From assembly GCA_028565635.1 (NCBI GenBank), contig JAOXYB010069257.1, positions 1 to 10,004 on the forward strand: 10,004 bases of DNA, read 5' to 3'. This stretch comes from Phoronis ovalis (Eukaryota; Phoronida; Phoronidae). Positions within the stretch are counted from its first letter, which is position 1. Each line of letters begins with the position of its first letter. Position numbers and translations under genes: made by a program. Under the pieces are notes generated by a model that saw only the letters and a list, made by a program, of their open reading frames with translations, was not told where the DNA came from and made no database searches. This document shows, in pieces, positions 9,351 through 10,004 of this stretch.

Positions 9351-9700
9351 CAAATTCACTGTTATCAGGATATCTCAAGAAGGCAATGTGCTATCCATTT
9401 GAAACTTAGATTACTCGCATTGTGACAATGAAGCCTATTGATTTTGGGGTCATTCAGAACCAAAATGGCCGACTGGCGTCCACGTAAAGCGTGTCAAATT
9501 CACTGTTATCAGGATATCTCAAGAAGGCAATGTGATATCCATTTGAAACTTTAATCGTATATTACTCGCATTGTGACAATGAAGCCTATTGATTTTGGGG
9601 TCATTCAGAACCAAAATGGCTGACTGGTGTCCACGTCAAGCATGTCAAATTCACTGTTAGTGGGATATTTCAACAATGGAATGCGATATCATTTGAAATT
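9351..9700. repeat. 2.4-copy tandem repeat, unit 144-151 bp
   Basis: The unit starts caaattcactgtta at 9351, 9495 and 9646. Copies 1 and 2 are nearly identical over tcaggatatctcaagaaggc, tattactcgcattgtgac-type sequence and ttttggggtcattcagaacc. They differ by a 7-bp insertion (tttaatcgtat versus tta) and a few point changes. The third copy is partial and diverged (gttagtgggatatttcaaca). Higher identity than in the window's 5' array suggests a younger duplication. Confidence 0.9.
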
Positions 9701-10004
9701 AAAGTTAAGCAGGGGTCAACATATAAAAACAAGAAAATAATATAAGTAAATGTTTGTTTTGTCGTTTTCCATCACATTCCACTATACTTCATTGTTAATA
9801 ATAAAGGAAATGATAAAAATACGACAGGTAACTCCCTTGGTGCAGAGTCGCCATTTTTGCTGTTTATCCTATCTATAGCATACACAGCATTGGTATCGTC
9901 TTTCATGTGATAATTTTCAATATTGTGTATTTTAAAGAAATTCCCTTTTTTAGCTAATAATAACTGTTCCAGCATGAAAAAAGTGCGGGCAATAGGAATA
10001 TGAA

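Larger units (their letters stand above)
9184..10004 (+). other. Start of Rab10 intron 4, repeat-bearing
   Basis: The intron runs off the window. It contains a hairpin at 9289-9313, a tandem repeat at 9351-9700, and then AT-rich sequence. A ggtaactcccttgg stretch near 9828-9841 resembles a dispersed mollusc-type aagggag(t/a)taac word. No Rab10 exon is seen in it. Confidence 0.7.

Noticed and set aside
9772-9975. Minus-strand open frame of 67 codons ending the window
   Set aside because: It is short, in AT-rich intron, and not recognised. It might be part of a dispersed repeat (it overlaps the ggtaactcccttgg word), but nothing supports a gene.

Overview
The window is animal nuclear DNA. It is AT-rich, the genes are split by GT-AG introns, and diverged interspersed repeats sit in the introns. 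Two conserved protein-coding genes lie in tandem on the plus strand. Both are cut by the window edges: the first lacks its 5' exons and the second lacks its 3' exons. The protein sequences are clearly metazoan. Gene compactness, intron sizes and repeat style suggest an invertebrate, most likely a lophotrochozoan such as a mollusc. That placement is a weak inference from repeat style.

Region 1-2273 is intron (or otherwise upstream) sequence of the first gene and is filled with old mobile DNA. It holds a degenerate tandem array of a roughly 0.45-kb unit (1-1240), interrupted by a minus-strand LINE reverse-transcriptase-ORF fragment (about 619-732). It also holds a ~700-bp DNA element (about 1465-2176) with terminal inverted repeats and C-rich subterminal repeats. 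On its minus strand this element carries a frameshifted coding remnant that I read as HIRAN-like.

Region 2274-5840 is the 3' part of a MAK/CILK1 (RCK-family) kinase gene. Eight exons encode the last 336 residues, from the end of the kinase domain (subdomains X-XI) through the regulatory tail to the conserved C-terminal VHGRTDW..KY motif. The exon set includes an in-frame 27-nt microexon. A 3'UTR follows, with an AATAAA at 5816. Region 5840-7025 is intergenic, with further AATAAA signals and a CTCF-like motif, ending in the Rab10 promoter/5'UTR.

Region 7026-9183 holds four exons of Rab10, encoding residues 1-139 of about 200, with all visible G-domain motifs intact. Region 9184-10004 is Rab10 intron with a hairpin-headed repeat and a 2.4-copy tandem repeat. 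The two genes share a theme: CILK1/MAK kinases control ciliary length and intraflagellar transport, and Rab10 is a membrane-traffic GTPase that can act at the cilium. Nothing in the sequence shows that they are co-regulated.
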